A stretch of 64,000 nucleotides of DNA from the NCBI GenBank assembly GCA_017311315.1, contig CM029669.1, forward strand, positions 10,379,698 to 10,443,697, in the 5' to 3' direction. Positions 42,951-54,232 of this stretch are shown in pieces (within the stretch, counting starts at the first letter, position 1; each line of letters starts with the position of its first letter). Source of the stretch: Dendrocalamus latiflorus (taxonomy: Eukaryota > Streptophyta > Magnoliopsida > Poales > Poaceae). A program made the translations under genes and the position numbers. The notes below the pieces were generated by a model. The model saw only the letters and a program-made list of their open reading frames with translations, was not told where the DNA came from and did no database searches.

Positions 42951-45900
42951 ACTGAAAGCTTAATCTGACTGCAGCTCATAACAAAGCAGAGACACGAAAT
43001 CCAAACAGATGATATTTACCTATTTGATGTTCTTCCCATGCTTCCTGTTCAGCAAAAGGGTTCATCTTATCCCTGGCCTCAGGATCTCTGCTTGTTCAGC
43101 AAATTCAAAGATTCAAGACATGCAAATAAACTCAGTGCAAATTACACATCGTCTCACACAAAAGGCCTCATAACTAAAAACTTACTTGTATGGTTGCAAT
43201 GCTACGGAGAATCTTTTATCTTGATTGACACTTTCATCCATGTCATAAGCTTCAGGCATTTTGTACTGGTTCACGTGTATATGATTTTATAGTATTAGAT
43301 ATGATTTTACTAGGACAATGCTCAAATAATGCAAAAGTAAAATTTCTGAACAAATTGACATGAAGTTATAAGAAAATATGCTCAATGACTCAAAACAGAG
43401 TTGAACTGGAACCGTACGGATACATTACATGGATGGAGGTGAACAAGAAAACAAACTTGCGATGGCCTCCTGGGCAAACAAACATGATTACATGAAGTTC
43501 CTATTGTTATTACTGACAGAAGAAAACTCACAGCACATCGTAGATATTAATGCAATTACAAAGTAATGGATTAGAAGTTCAGTACATCAAATGAATGGTT
43601 AACGATAAAGAGCATGCATCACTTTAATGATATCAAAGATATTTCCAACTGGTAAAATAGGTGACCATCATGGACATTGGACTGCAAGAAAACTAAATTT
43701 TGAGAAAGAAAACTACCAAGATGGATGTTCTTCTTATCAGCATATTGCCAGTAGATCTACAAAATCTAGAACACTCAAAAGTGCACCAAATAGACAAAAT
43801 CCATCATGTAAATGGCAATTCAATCTCCAAAGAAAAGAATGATTCACCATCGTTTTATTTCAACAATTCTTTCTAGCAATAGAAAAAGAAGCATGCCAAA
43901 CTTCTAGTGAAACTTCACCACATAGATCTAAGAACATATTACAAATTGGCGCAGTTATTCAATCTCTGGCTGGAAAACTTCTGCAGTCACTAATCAAGAA
44001 TCAAAATAGTGATTTATCCCTGTACTAAGTTTCTACTTGTCCAGACATGAGGATAGATAATTTACCACAAAGCAACACTACAACGGAATACCAACAGTCC
44101 TGTGTGCTGAATTTCACGAACCAACAAGTTCACCCAAAAGATGAAGCTGTGAAGCTCATACCAAAAGGTGGGCAAGCAAATCTAATCATAATTTAACACT
44201 CTCATTGCAGAAATATACAACATTGCCTCTTCTTGCTGTTTTGTTTTTCTCTGTTTTTCCGTTGCATGATGACTGAATACGGTCGACTATTTTAAGAAAC
44301 CAGGTTTTTCATCAGTGTAATGACTTATAATCAAACTAATTTGTTACAATACATATGTCAATAATAGTACAGGAAAACAAGAATAAAAAAACAACAAAAA
44401 AATCGCAAGAGCAAAAACCTCAGATCCAAAGTGTCATTCTTGTCCATTGCTTGAGATCTTCTGGTAAGCTCCTCTTGCAATAATCTCAAATCAATACGGA
44501 TCACAATGATAATAATGAAGCAGTGACTAACCTATATATGTTCAAGTAGCTATACCTTGTTCTTCCTTAGATAATTGTTGCTCCATTAACTTTAGAGAAG
44601 AAATCAGGAAACAAAACATCAGCTCAAAGAAATTAAGATTATCAAAACTCATAGCACAATTGAAATACATGGCTTGTTGATGTTTAGAAAGATGCTCTGT
44701 GCTAGATTATGAAGTAGGCAGAGGTCCACAGGTGATGCAAGGATGATGTCCAAGACCAACCTTCAAGGGTCATTTTTTGAAAACATCAAACTTAACACTG
44801 GAATATTACCAAAGAGATGCTCATCCACATATGGCATACAGGTCAACTCAATGCTTTATCCTTTTGGTTTTTGTACTTCACAACTAAGTACTTCCCCTGA
44901 CATTTAGCAGGTGTGATTAAGCTAAAAGAACTTAAATAATCTCTCTGATCAGTACCAGAAGTACCACAGTGAGATTAAACGAGGATTAGACAGAAGAAAA
45001 ATTTTTATGTTGAAACTGAGACATTAAAGTAGAGAGCTATCCAAAATGAACCAAAAAAATATAATGTAAATAGTCACTTGCTGCTCCAAGGACATTTAAA
45101 TTTACTAGTTTCTTAGTAGACTGAAGACTCCAAAAACCATCTAAGAAGATTCCTGCAGGCTGCAGGACAAAGGGATTCTAAACTAAAAGGTACATTAAAC
45201 TCTGTTAGAGACCAGCCAGTTTTCAGATCATTAAGCTAGTAGATTTTAGTCCAGCTTTCCAATTTTTTTATGAAAGAATATGTTCCAACAGAATACTTCA
45301 AAGTCAGCCAGGAGCTGTAAGATTCGGCAATAACTTGATGTATGATTCGTTCGAAAAACAACCCGATGTATGTTAGTCCCGTGTCAATTAGTTTTGGGTC
45401 CAGCTGGACATGATGTGGTATGCTTATTTGGGATGTAACACTGTTCTTTTTAATACTTGCAACATTTGCCATTTAACCAGCATTAAAAGTGCTGAATACA
45501 CTCAAAGAGTTAGATTGCTGGGGCAAGATGGCAATGTGAAGAGAAAATACAACTTAGTTAAATGCAGTAATGTTTGTGAACCTCAAAGTAAAGAAGGAAA
45601 GGTGTCCTGAACCTTGATAAATAAATATTACTTTGCTAATTAGATGGAATAAGCACCTGAAGCGTCACAATGGCAACTGGCAAACAGTTGATCAGAACAA
45701 AATATTTGGGTGGGCAATAAGAGCCTTTACCAGCGTGGGAAAAACAAGACGTGTTCTCCATTTCTAGAAGACCATTTTAGAAGCTAAAAGAACCATTTTA
45801 GATATTGATACATGAGGTTTTTCTTCTTGTCTGTGTTGGGGGATGGGCCTGGTAATTAAGGACTGTTGGTTGGTTTCGGCTGAGGCCTTTACTACAATGT

Positions 45901-47031
45901 ACAGTATGGTTAGAGGCTTATAGCTAAAACTAGTTGGTAAGGGAAGTAGCGGCCTGGGTTGGATACGGTGGAAATTTCTAGAACTGGGAAGGATGATGAT
46001 AATCGGATCAGGGAGGTGACCTAGTCCTTGTGTTTGGTTAAATATCAGGTTTACTCAACAATATTTAGAACATTGGCTTCTTCAATAGAAAAGGAATCAT
46101 CACCCTTCCAAGAGACAAGCTAAGTGAAGACAGAAAGAAAAATGCAAGGAATGTCAGCTTGATGACAAATACTTTTCGAGTGTTGGCTGCGTCTCTTTCT
46201 CTCATTTCTTTTCTAGCTGAGCCCTTTCCTGCTGATCACTTATCCTTTCTTTCTCTTCCTACAAGGCATCAAACATTGGAACAGATTCAACATCACATCT
46301 TAGTTGACCACCCATACTTCACATTTTTATGTACAATAAAATCTGATTCTTGGAAGAACATACATCAAAACTGTTGTCACCATCATCTTCATCCACCTCT
46401 TCCGTTCGCCTTCGCACACTCCTCCCAGAATCCTGTGTTATTGTTTCCTACAACATAACATTATCGAGTTGAGTCACAGCATGTTAAAGTAACACGACAA
46501 AAGGGTGCTACCACACCCGCCTTACATCATCATCATTCCTGTCGTCTTGGTCTTCAGCCTTCATCCTGAAATGCTTCCTACTCTTATTAGAGGATGCATT
46601 CGCCGAGCTCTGGCGACTCGTCGTCGACGGGTGGTTGTCTGTATCGTTGTCATCCTCATCGGCCAACAGCTTGTATGTGCTCTGTTTCTTGACAAGCTTT
46701 GCTGCCTCCCTTTCCTGTTTCTGGTAATTCTGTGACAAGAAAGAGAAAAGAATGCATTTTATCAGCAAAGAAACAACTGTTGTAAACACATTGGAATGCA
46801 CAACGAAGGGCGGTAGTTCAAAACCTACGCTGATGCCGCTGGCCCTGCGGGGAACCTTGGCGTAAATGTCCGCGGCGAAGCCGCGGGTCTCCGCGGAGGA
46901 GGCGAACCCGAATTCGACGAGCTTCCCCACGAGATCGCCGGTGGAAGAGCACTCCTTCGCTGAGCACACGCGCAAGCACTCCTTCTCAACCAGAAAAAAC
47001 TTTTTTTTGAACTGGAACACAAAGGTTTCCA

Positions 47032-47520
47032 CTAACCAGTGGCTCTGGGCATATCACCAGAGACCAAACTGGTCACAAATTCGGGGACCTGGTCCATGAA
47101 CACCTCAGAACCATAGCGCACAACGCTCGCCCCATAAGCAGTAAGGCTATCAGCTACTTTGTTGCAAGATCTCGGGCATGACCGGACCTCACAGTGAACA
47201 AAAGATTCATTCATAAAATCCTTGATACGCCGAAGGATGCAGTCTTTTGGACTCCTGTCCATTGAGTCAGACCTCAAAGCCTTCTCCAAATTTATTGCAT
47301 CAGTCTTAAGAATAATTCTGGTCATTCCCAGTTGTGCCACCCTCTTAAGACTTCTCAAAGCTGCAAGTGCTTCAGCATGTATGGGGTTTGTGAGTCGCTC
47401 AAGATGTCCACATCCCCCCTCTAAGAACTCACCGTTGCTGTTGCGAGCAACAAAGCCCCAACCACCTGACCCCGTTGTAGCACGATAGGAGGCATCAATA
47501 TTGATCTTGTAGCAGTCAGG
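47032..47520 (-). pseudogene. LINE ORF2 C-terminal RNase H domain (third frame)
   Basis: Reads NIDASYRATTGSGGWGFVAR, then HAEALAALRSL, then LKTDA near 47300, the D-E-D pattern of plant LINE/non-LTR RNase H (RVT_3). It ends DMPRATG* just before the A-run. It is out of frame with the preceding zinc-finger part, so a frameshift lies between about 47520 and 47630. Confidence 0.78.
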
Positions 47521-47627
47521 ATGTGGTGGCGCTCATTTCTGTTCTTTCTTTGGTCTTTTCTCTCCTTCCCTTTTCTTCAGCTTCTCAAAGTCTATCACAT
47601 AGTAACTCACAATTGAGCATAATTCTG

Positions 47628-48629
47628 CTACGGACATTCTTTTTCCCCCACATTTGTTTTGTTTCTGGCCGACCACCATTTCCAGAGCAGCACCCAAACT
47701 TTCTGTTGTGTAGCAGCATCCATCTTCCAACTTTCCATAATTGCTTCCTTTCCTAATTTGCACTCTGCAAGCTTCAATCTGATTTGCTCTAGGTCCATTA
47801 GCCGCCAAATTTCTTTAACCCCATGGCATTTGAAATAAAGGTGACCACAATCTTCATCCATCCTGTGGCACATGGGACAAATTGTTTCACGCTTCACTCC
47901 TCTTCTAGCTATGTTCCTTCGGACTGCCAAGCTATTATGTGCAAACCGCCATAAGAACATCTTGACTTTGTTTGGTAGCGGTAAGTTCCAGAGTTTCTTC
48001 CAATCAAAGGCTTCCTGGCTTTGTCCCCCCATTTCTGAAACTGACGCATCTCTTCCTCTTTCATGCTCTCTCCGCTTAACAGCCACCTTGTATGCAGATT
48101 TTACAGCAAATTCCCCTTTTGTATTGTAGTGCCAAGCTGGCCAATCATCAGTATTATCGTCCGTCGCCATTGACAAAATCATATCTGCATCCCGCTGCCA
48201 AAAAGTATCCTTCACCAGATCTTCATCCCAAGTGCCAGTAACCGGGTTGATAAGTTCAGCAACTTTAGTCAGTAAAGATGTGCCTCTCGGGGTGGCCAGC
48301 TGACGTGTAGCCCCAAGTGGAATCCATGGATCAGCCCAAATATCCAAAGAATTTCCGTTGCCCACCCGCCATATAATCCCTTCCCTGAGGAGTTGATCGC
48401 CTTGAAGGATGCTCCTCTAGGTGTATGAGATCCCATCTCGTGCATTGCATTGCAAAATGTTGCTGTTAGCAAAATACTTTGCCTTGAGGAGCTGGCTGCA
48501 AAGATTGTCAGGATTGGTTAAAATCCTCCATGCCTGTCTTGCTAGCATGGCCAGATTGAATAAATGTAAATCCCTGAAACCCAAACCACCCTCCTTCTTT
48601 GGCAATGTTAATTTGTCCCAGCTAACCAA
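47628..48629 (-). pseudogene. LINE ORF2 middle part (post-RT and zinc-binding region)
   Basis: Continues ORF2 in a different frame from the RT: LTLPKKEGGLGFRDLHLFN (about 48600), a TAG at 48417, then GNGNSLDIWADPWIP, FLWRFAHNSLAVRRN and the zinc-finger CPMCHRMDEDCGHLYFKC (about 47835-47890). This is the zf-RVT region of plant LINEs. The stop and the flanking frameshifts show it is not translated as part of ORF2 today. Confidence 0.82.
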
Positions 48630-51133
48630 TAGATTTTGTTCTCCTTATCATTTTGATTCCACCACCACCTGCCAATTAAAGAGTTCAACTCCTCACAAAG
48701 ACCTTTTGTTAGATCAAAACAAGACATGTCATAAGTGGGAATAGCTTGTGCCACAGCTTTAATCAACACCTCCTTTCCTGCCTTGGAGAGCATCTTTTCC
48801 TGCCAACCTTGTATACGCACCCAGATCTTCCTTTTTATATATTCAAAGGCCTTCTTTCGTAATTTGCCAATCGAGACCGGGAGGCCTAGGTATCTCTCAC
48901 TTTTTGCTTCTGACTCAATGTGCAATTCAAATTTTACCTGCTTCTTGTTTACTTGATTTGTGTTGGGATTGAACAAAACAGAGGACTTGTCCCTATTAAT
49001 CATCTGACCCGAGGCTCTTTCATATACATCAAGAATTCTTTGTAGTTCTTTGGCATCCTCTATTCGTGCTCTCATCAGGACAAGGGAGTCGTCAGCAAAG
49101 AATAAATGATTGATTCTAGGTGCCGCCTCACACACTTTGATCCCTTCAATTTTCCCATCAGCTTTAGCTTGTTGCAGCATGGCAGAGAGGGTTTCCGCAC
49201 AGATAATAAACAGATATGGGCTAAGTGGATCCCCTTGCCGGAGTCCCCTCTGTGGAATCACTGTACTGGTGTAGTCATCATTAACCTTAATGCGATATGA
49301 GACTGTTGTGACACACAGCATGATCAATTCGATCCACCTCTCATGGAAGCTCAATTTCTCCATCATTTTCCTCAAAAAGGTCCACTCCACCCGGTCATAG
49401 GCTTTACTCATGTCCAGTTTTATTGCTGCTAATCCTACTTTTCCTCTTTTTCGCTGGTTCAGATAGTGAGTCAGCTCATAGGCTATCAGCACATTATCAG
49501 TAATTAGACGTCCCGGGACAAAGGCACTCTGTGAATGAGAAATAATCTTCGGCAGGATGGACTTCATCTGATTTGCAGCGGTCTTTGAAATCAGCTTGTA
49601 GGCAACATTATAGAGACTGATCGGCCTAAGATCTTTGAGCTTTTCCGGTTTATTCACTTTCGGAATCAGAACCACTATTGTATCATTCCAGCCCTGTGGC
49701 ATATTACCTCCATTCAACACATTCAGTACCTCCTGTTTCACTTTGTCACCCACTAAAGACCAGAATTTCTTATAAAAAATTGACGGAATTCTGTCGGCCC
49801 CCGGAGCTTTCAATTCCCCCATCTCTTGCAGGGCTTCCCATACTTCTTCATTAGTGAAAGGTGCAGTCAATCTCTCATTCATTTCTTGAGAGACCCGAGA
49901 TTGCACACACCCAATAACCTCCTCCATCTGTTCACCTGCACTTGACATGAAAAGTTGTTGATATTGGTTAAGAATAAAATTTTTCAGGTACTTCCCCGCC
50001 ACCACAGCTCCTCCCTCCTCCATTAATTTTTCAATACGATTTTTCCTTCTCCTCTCAGAAGCTTGGGCATGGAAAAATTTTGTATTTCGATCTCCTTGGG
50101 TCAGCCATGTAGAATGGGCCCGCTGCTTCCAATAAGTGTGCTGCTGGTCCAGCAGCCTCTCCAGCTTGTAGCGAAGCACGTGCTCTCGATTAATTTGAGC
50201 TTGGCTCATGCTTCTGCATCGGCAGATCTCCAACTCCCTCTTTGCAGCTGTTATACGCTTCTCCAACTCTCCCAAAACACACCTATCCCACTCCCACAAA
50301 TCACTTAAAAGTTGTTTCTGGATCTCCATCAGCCTTGTCTCCCCCTTCTCCAAAGCCTTACACCATGCTTCCTCCAGCCAACGCGCCTCAAACTTCCTCA
50401 AAATTTCCGATGTTCTCCCCCATCCCCTTCTCTCCCTCCCCCCTAGTTCAACGATGATTGGTCTATGATTCGAGTGCCTTGGATCTCCATTTATTACACG
50501 AACCAGAGGAAAGTGAGCCCTCCAAGAACTATTGGCCACCGCTCTATCCAGCCTCTCTTTCACAAAGCTATCCACCCTATGGTGGTGATTTCTCCAAGTG
50601 TAGGTGTCACCCTCGAAACCGAGATCGCATAAGTCACACTCCACAAGAGCCCGGCGGAAATTCTCCATACACCTCTCCGGTCTAGGTGATCCCCCCACCT
50701 TCTCACAGTTGAACATTATCTCGTTGAAGTCCCCACAACATAGCCACGGCAGATTGCTTCTAATACGCAAAATTCTTAACAATTTCCAAGTTTTCTCCTC
50801 ACCCCTTGGCTCACCATAGATCCCAGTAAAACGCCATTCGAATCCAACCTCCTCCTTCACAAAGGCTTCAATATGGTACCTCGACATACTTCCAACAGTG
50901 ATATCAATCCCTTTCCTCCAAAACAAAGCTAGGCCCCCGCTTAGGCCCACGCTGTCCTTCACAAACATGTTTGGCAAATTAAGGCTCCACCTAAACCTCT
51001 CCATCCAACCTGTGTTGTGCTTGGTTTCCGACAAGAACAACACATATGGGGCCTCCTTCTTCTGGACGTCCAGAAGACCACGAACTGCTGGGCCATTCCC
51101 CAATCCCCGGCAGTTCCAAGCCATAAGTCTCAT
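48608..51133 (-). CDS. LINE ORF2: endonuclease and reverse transcriptase
   Basis: An 841-codon frame. The apurinic-like endonuclease opens with MAWNCRGLGN, has LSETKHN near residue 35, GDFNEIM near 136 and a HSNHRPI motif near 222. RT has LRPISLYNVAYKLISK, SAFVPGRLITDN, KLDMSKAYDRVEW, QRGLRQGDPLSPYLF and the catalytic FFADDSLV near residue 678. The protein nicks target DNA and copies the RNA from the 3' end. The frame ends early at 48608 because of a frameshift; homologous sequence continues in another frame. The start codon overlaps the ORF1 stop as ATGA (51130-51133). Confidence 0.9.
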   Translation of the reverse strand: MRLMAWNCRGLGNGPAVRGLLDVQKKEAPYVLFLSETKHNTGWMERFRWSLNLPNMFVKDSVGLSGGLALFWRKGIDITVGSMSRYHIEAFVKEEVGFEWRFTGIYGEPRGEEKTWKLLRILRIRSNLPWLCCGDFNEIMFNCEKVGGSPRPERCMENFRRALVECDLCDLGFEGDTYTWRNHHHRVDSFVKERLDRAVANSSWRAHFPLVRVINGDPRHSNHRPIIVELGGRERRGWGRTSEILRKFEARWLEEAWCKALEKGETRLMEIQKQLLSDLWEWDRCVLGELEKRITAAKRELEICRCRSMSQAQINREHVLRYKLERLLDQQHTYWKQRAHSTWLTQGDRNTKFFHAQASERRRKNRIEKLMEEGGAVVAGKYLKNFILNQYQQLFMSSAGEQMEEVIGCVQSRVSQEMNERLTAPFTNEEVWEALQEMGELKAPGADRIPSIFYKKFWSLVGDKVKQEVLNVLNGGNMPQGWNDTIVVLIPKVNKPEKLKDLRPISLYNVAYKLISKTAANQMKSILPKIISHSQSAFVPGRLITDNVLIAYELTHYLNQRKRGKVGLAAIKLDMSKAYDRVEWTFLRKMMEKLSFHERWIELIMLCVTTVSYRIKVNDDYTSTVIPQRGLRQGDPLSPYLFIICAETLSAMLQQAKADGKIEGIKVCEAAPRINHLFFADDSLVLMRARIEDAKELQRILDVYERASGQMINRDKSSVLFNPNTNQVNKKQVKFELHIESEAKSERYLGLPVSIGKLRKKAFEYIKRKIWVRIQGWQEKMLSKAGKEVLIKAVAQAIPTYDMSCFDLTKGLCEELNSLIGRWWWNQNDKENKIYWLAGTN

Positions 51134-51540
51134 TGGGCCTGGCGGGATTGCTCAGGCAACCCCGCCAACTCAGCATTACCCTTGACTTCCACACCACCAG
51201 AAACCCCTGCTCCTTCGCCTCCTTTGTGTTTTTTCTTTCCTTCCCCTGTGTACTCCCCAACAGTGTCCGGGACTTGTCTTTTCTTGTTAGCCTCTAGTGT
51301 CACCTCACTACTCTTCCCTGCTCCTTCACTCCTTAGTCTGCGCTTGAAAGTCAGCTTCTTTATTGATAATTCAACCCCTGATTTAGCTTCCATTCCACTC
51401 CTCCCTTCATTTCCTTCCAGCCGAACTGTGCCTGAGGCTTGGTTGGTGGCAATCGAGACCTCAACGTCACCCTGCAGCATACCTGTTTCTTCATCTACTT
51501 CCATACCAACCTCAGTTCCGTCCTCCCCTCCTACAATCTG
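51130..51540 (-). pseudogene. LINE ORF1 C-terminal tail (second frame)
   Basis: A Lys/Glu/Gly-rich tail (VDEETGMLQGDVEVS, then KKLTFKRRLRSEG) follows ORF1 in a shifted frame and ends in TGA at 51130-51132, overlapping the ORF2 ATG. This is most simply explained as the original end of ORF1 separated by one frameshift near 51535. Confidence 0.68.
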
Positions 51541-52748
51541 TTGTATGCCACTACCATCGACCCTTCCTTCCTCCGGGGTGCAACTCTCAAACCTGTGATC
51601 AACGGTTCGTCAGATTCCGTTGTGTCCACCGGCGCCTCCTTAGCCTTGCCTACGGACATTGACCGCCCTGAAACACTTTGTTCCCCTGCTGACTTTGACA
51701 CAGCCCCAAACTCCAATCTTTTTGGTATACCTTCGCGCACTAACTTTCCTTTTAGTTTCAGCGGGCTTAGACCATCATCCCTCAGCTCATCCTCCACTCC
51801 GTCAGCAACCTTACGAGAGAAGTCGCCACTACCAATACCCCTCTTTCCAGAACTTTTTCCCCAACTTGTATCTTTCCTTTGCTGGTGGCTTCCACCAGAA
51901 CTAACCCCTTCAGACCACCTCCCTTTCCCTTCCTTCTTTCGTGTTGGGTTAACCCTAAGCCACTCCCCAAACTGCTTACCCTCCTCCCTCCAAACCCCCT
52001 CATCACACTCCTTCTCCACATGACCCAAGAGGCCGCACGAATAACAGAAATTTGGCAGGAACTCATATTTGAAATTGCACCAGCCCACTCCCTCTCCATC
52101 CCTATCCTCCATAGTGGTTCCCCTGAAAAGGGATTTGCGGATGTCAAGCAGTACCTTGAGCCGAAGGAATTCACCCACAGCCATATCATCTTCATCTGTA
52201 TCCACTTCCAGGAACCGACCCACCTTGTTCCCAATCCAACGAGCCGTCTCACCATTCATCAGACCAAGTGGTAGATCAAAAACTCTTATCCAAACCGGAA
52301 CAAAGAAAAACTCCATGTCTTTCAACCTCTTGGAGTCGTCAAAGTCCACCACTATTAACAGATCACCTCCAAACTCCCATGGCCCATCCATAATCGCCCT
52401 GCGCTTTCCCCCCGGTTGTAGGAAGGTGAAAAGAAATAAGTTGTTGCCCAGCTCCTTACACCGAATACCTTCCCTGGGACACCAGATCCTCCCCACCGAT
52501 TGCACAATACCATCAGCATGCCCAGGCTTCGAAGCGAGCAGCTTGCCCACCGCCTGTGGAGGTCGTCCAGCATCCCTTGATTTTGCCTGCCGCGCCCCTT
52601 TAACAGCCCTCCTTTCTTCCTCCGTGAGTTTCAGCCCATCCAACAGACCTTCCAAATCCTCAGCCCCCTTCTTCCTTCCTTTCTCCATCAGCCCCGGGAC
52701 CTCCAGCACCACCCCGCCAACGACAAGCAGACAAGGGACCCCGGCCAC
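51531..52748 (-). CDS. LINE ORF1: DUF4283 / CCHC nucleic-acid-binding protein
   Basis: A 405-codon frame. An acidic/basic N-terminus (KKGAEDLEGLLDGLKLTEEE) leads into the DUF4283 fold (NLFLFTFLQPGGKRRAIMDG, PVWIRVFDLPLGLM). A zinc knuckle CYSCGLLGHVEKEC lies near residue 240, and a hydrophilic tail follows. ORF1 proteins bind LINE RNA and act as chaperones. A Met at residue 21 (MEKGRKKG) is a plausible alternative start, since the first 20 residues look non-conserved. Plus-strand ORFs over this interval are shadows. Confidence 0.84.
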   Translation of the reverse strand: MAGVPCLLVVGGVVLEVPGLMEKGRKKGAEDLEGLLDGLKLTEEERRAVKGARQAKSRDAGRPPQAVGKLLASKPGHADGIVQSVGRIWCPREGIRCKELGNNLFLFTFLQPGGKRRAIMDGPWEFGGDLLIVVDFDDSKRLKDMEFFFVPVWIRVFDLPLGLMNGETARWIGNKVGRFLEVDTDEDDMAVGEFLRLKVLLDIRKSLFRGTTMEDRDGEGVGWCNFKYEFLPNFCYSCGLLGHVEKECDEGVWREEGKQFGEWLRVNPTRKKEGKGRWSEGVSSGGSHQQRKDTSWGKSSGKRGIGSGDFSRKVADGVEDELRDDGLSPLKLKGKLVREGIPKRLEFGAVSKSAGEQSVSGRSMSVGKAKEAPVDTTESDEPLITGLRVAPRRKEGSMVVAYNRL

Positions 52749-53165
52749 AAGCCGCTCCCGAACACCTTCTCCCCCAGCCTCGCACTACCACTGCCACCGG
52801 ACGCACACCTCCTCCACCTCAGCCTCCGCGCCGCCTCAACCCACAGACACACACCACCACCATTGCACCCCCCGACCAACAGGCCCGGCACCGTCCTCCA
52901 CAACCCCGGCCACCAGCCGACCCCCGGCTCGGTCCCCGCTTCACTTGCCGCGCGCCTACAGGAAGCACACGAACGCCTCCCCAGCTCCTGACTCCGCCTG
53001 ACCCACCCCCGCAGGACCTCGCGGGAGCCCCTCCTCTGCCTTCCAGACCTTGGGGAAGGGGAGAAGCACTAGAGAACGCTTTGATTTGTGAAGGATTTGG
53101 TGGAGATTTGAGGAAAAAACCAAACCGAAACCCTAGCTGGGATGCTAGAGTTCGGACCTTGCTCT

Positions 53166-53230
53166 GAGTCGCCACACTAGCGCAAATTAAAATTTTAATA
53201 TAAGATCTATAAGTTAATTATAGTATATAT
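53166..53230. repeat. Stray copy of gypsy LTR end sequence beside the LINE
   Basis: ACACTAGCGCAAATTAAAAT at about 53174 repeats a segment of the gypsy LTR found at 53272 and, with one change, at 54276. The remaining bases are AT-rich with no feature. Confidence 0.6.
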
Positions 53231-53653
53231 TGTAGCAACTTCATTTATATCTGTTAGGATACGGGTAGGCTACACTAGCGCAAATTAAAATTTTCTTTTG
53301 TGTAAACCAGAAAGCCATGCGAGTAAGAGATCATGCATCGTTACCACTAGACACGTAGTGCAGCGGAAGTAGAGTTGAAACAGCCGATTAAACGAAGAGT
53401 GCATCAGCGTAGTGGTAGTAGTCGATCATCCTCGGGCCAACTGTCTCCTCCTCGCGATCGTCCCGATCAATGCCGCAATCGTAGTAGCGCCTCTACCGAG
53501 GTCCACACGTCCAGAGATGGAGCACCGTACATCCGTGTGCTAACATCAGTACATACGAAAGGAGATATGAGAGGTAACGGTTAGGATTTCGGCGGGTGTA
53601 TTTTGGGATACCTCCCTTAGCCCTCGTACCTCTCCTTATGTAGCCTCCAATGG
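53231..53653 (-). repeat. 3' LTR remnant of the gypsy element
   Basis: Matches 54233-54662 nearly throughout, including CACACGTCCAGAGATGGAGC and GAAAGGAGATATGAG. Its 5' portion is missing. Confidence 0.85.
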
Positions 53654-54232
53654 GATTAGGTTGTTGAATCCCGCCTCGTATTCAGCTATGGTCATCTTCC
53701 CCTGTACGAAGGTTGATAGGGTGACCTCTATACTCTCCACGAAAGAATCTAGGTAATACTTCACCTTGAATTGCTTAGTGAAAATTTCTCAGGTAGCGGG
53801 ACCCTAGGCAGAGGCCCTGGCTGAAAGAACCCCTTCCTACCAGATGTCCGCCCGACTCTTCAATTGGAAAGCCACATAGCGAGCTCTCAACTGAGAGCTC
53901 ATATCTAGGGCTTCGAATTGCCTCTCCATGTAGCGCAACCAATCCACAGCCTGGACTGGTGTACCCGAACCATCAAAGGTATCTAACCACAAGGCCAACC
54001 ACTCGCGAAGGCCCATTCTTGCCTCTGGTACGACCAGACGGGCAATAGGTGCAGCAACGGGCACGGCCACAGCAGCGACTGCCGGCGCTTGTTGGAAAAG
54101 CGCACGGACCTCCTCTATAAACTCCTAAAGCAAGGCTCAAGACCTTGCCGGATCTTTAGCTATGGACTGCTCAGCAGAAGCAACCTCTGCGCCAGGTGCC
54201 TCCTACTGAACCTCAAGTAGTTTCTCCACTTG
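53654..54232 (-). pseudogene. gypsy gag fragment
   Basis: Contains TFDGSGTPVQAVDWLRYMER and YVAFQLKSRADIW (minus strand, 54070-53837), then, after a stop, KYYLDSFVESIEVTLSTFVQ and AEYEAGFNNL. This is the retrotransposon gag (capsid) domain of Ty3/gypsy elements. The frame has stops and runs directly into LTR sequence, so no protein is expected. Confidence 0.78.

Larger units (their letters stand above)
34209..47000 (-). pseudogene. DEAH-box pre-mRNA-splicing RNA helicase (Prp2/DHX16/ESP3-type) pseudogene
   Basis: Exons on the minus strand, in gene order: 46829 to about 46985 (CSSTGDLVGKLVEFGF), 46526-46729 (NYQKQEREAAKLVKKQSTYK), 46364-46447 (Arg/Glu-rich), 46173-46258, 44556-44589, 44419-44473 (AMDKNDTLDLR), 43186-43265 (KMPEAYDMDESVNQDKRFSV), 43020-43087 (NPFAEQEAWEEHQIG), 36708-36765 (FGSKDRKRASDDYQ), 36161-36481, 36001-36063 (YNSWKETDYSTQWCFENYIQ), 34896-35021, 34703-34803, 34503-34566, 34347-34419 (ELRPEWLVEIAPHYYQ) and 34209-34255. 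Intact homologues unwind the spliceosome before the first splicing step. Here exon 36161-36481 joins the sequence just before Walker A directly to the post-helicase winged-helix region (TKTGRRMVEFPLDP), so all helicase motifs are gone. A 4-base TGTA duplication (about 36310), a frameshift in exon 34896-35021, a TGA at about 46205 and a lost middle exon add to the damage. The 5' end stops at a LINE. Introns hold no other gene. Confidence 0.88.
47001..53165 (-). mobile_element. L1-type non-LTR retrotransposon (LINE), near full length
   Basis: On the minus strand: a 5' region, ORF1 (52748 to 51130 with one frameshift), ORF2 (51133 to about 47032, with two frameshifts and one in-frame stop), about 24 bases of 3' UTR and a short A-run (T-run 47001-47008 on plus). 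Domain order (DUF4283/zinc-knuckle ORF1; endonuclease, RT, zinc finger and RNase H in ORF2) is that of plant L1 elements carrying a C-terminal RNase H. The 3' end lies against exon sequence of the DEAH pseudogene. No target duplication could be matched. The 5' boundary near 53165 is approximate. Confidence 0.85.

Noticed and set aside
50208..53001. Plus-strand ORFs up to 310 codons opposite the LINE
   Set aside because: They are antisense shadows of LINE ORF1/ORF2, Ser/Pro/His-rich and without domains.
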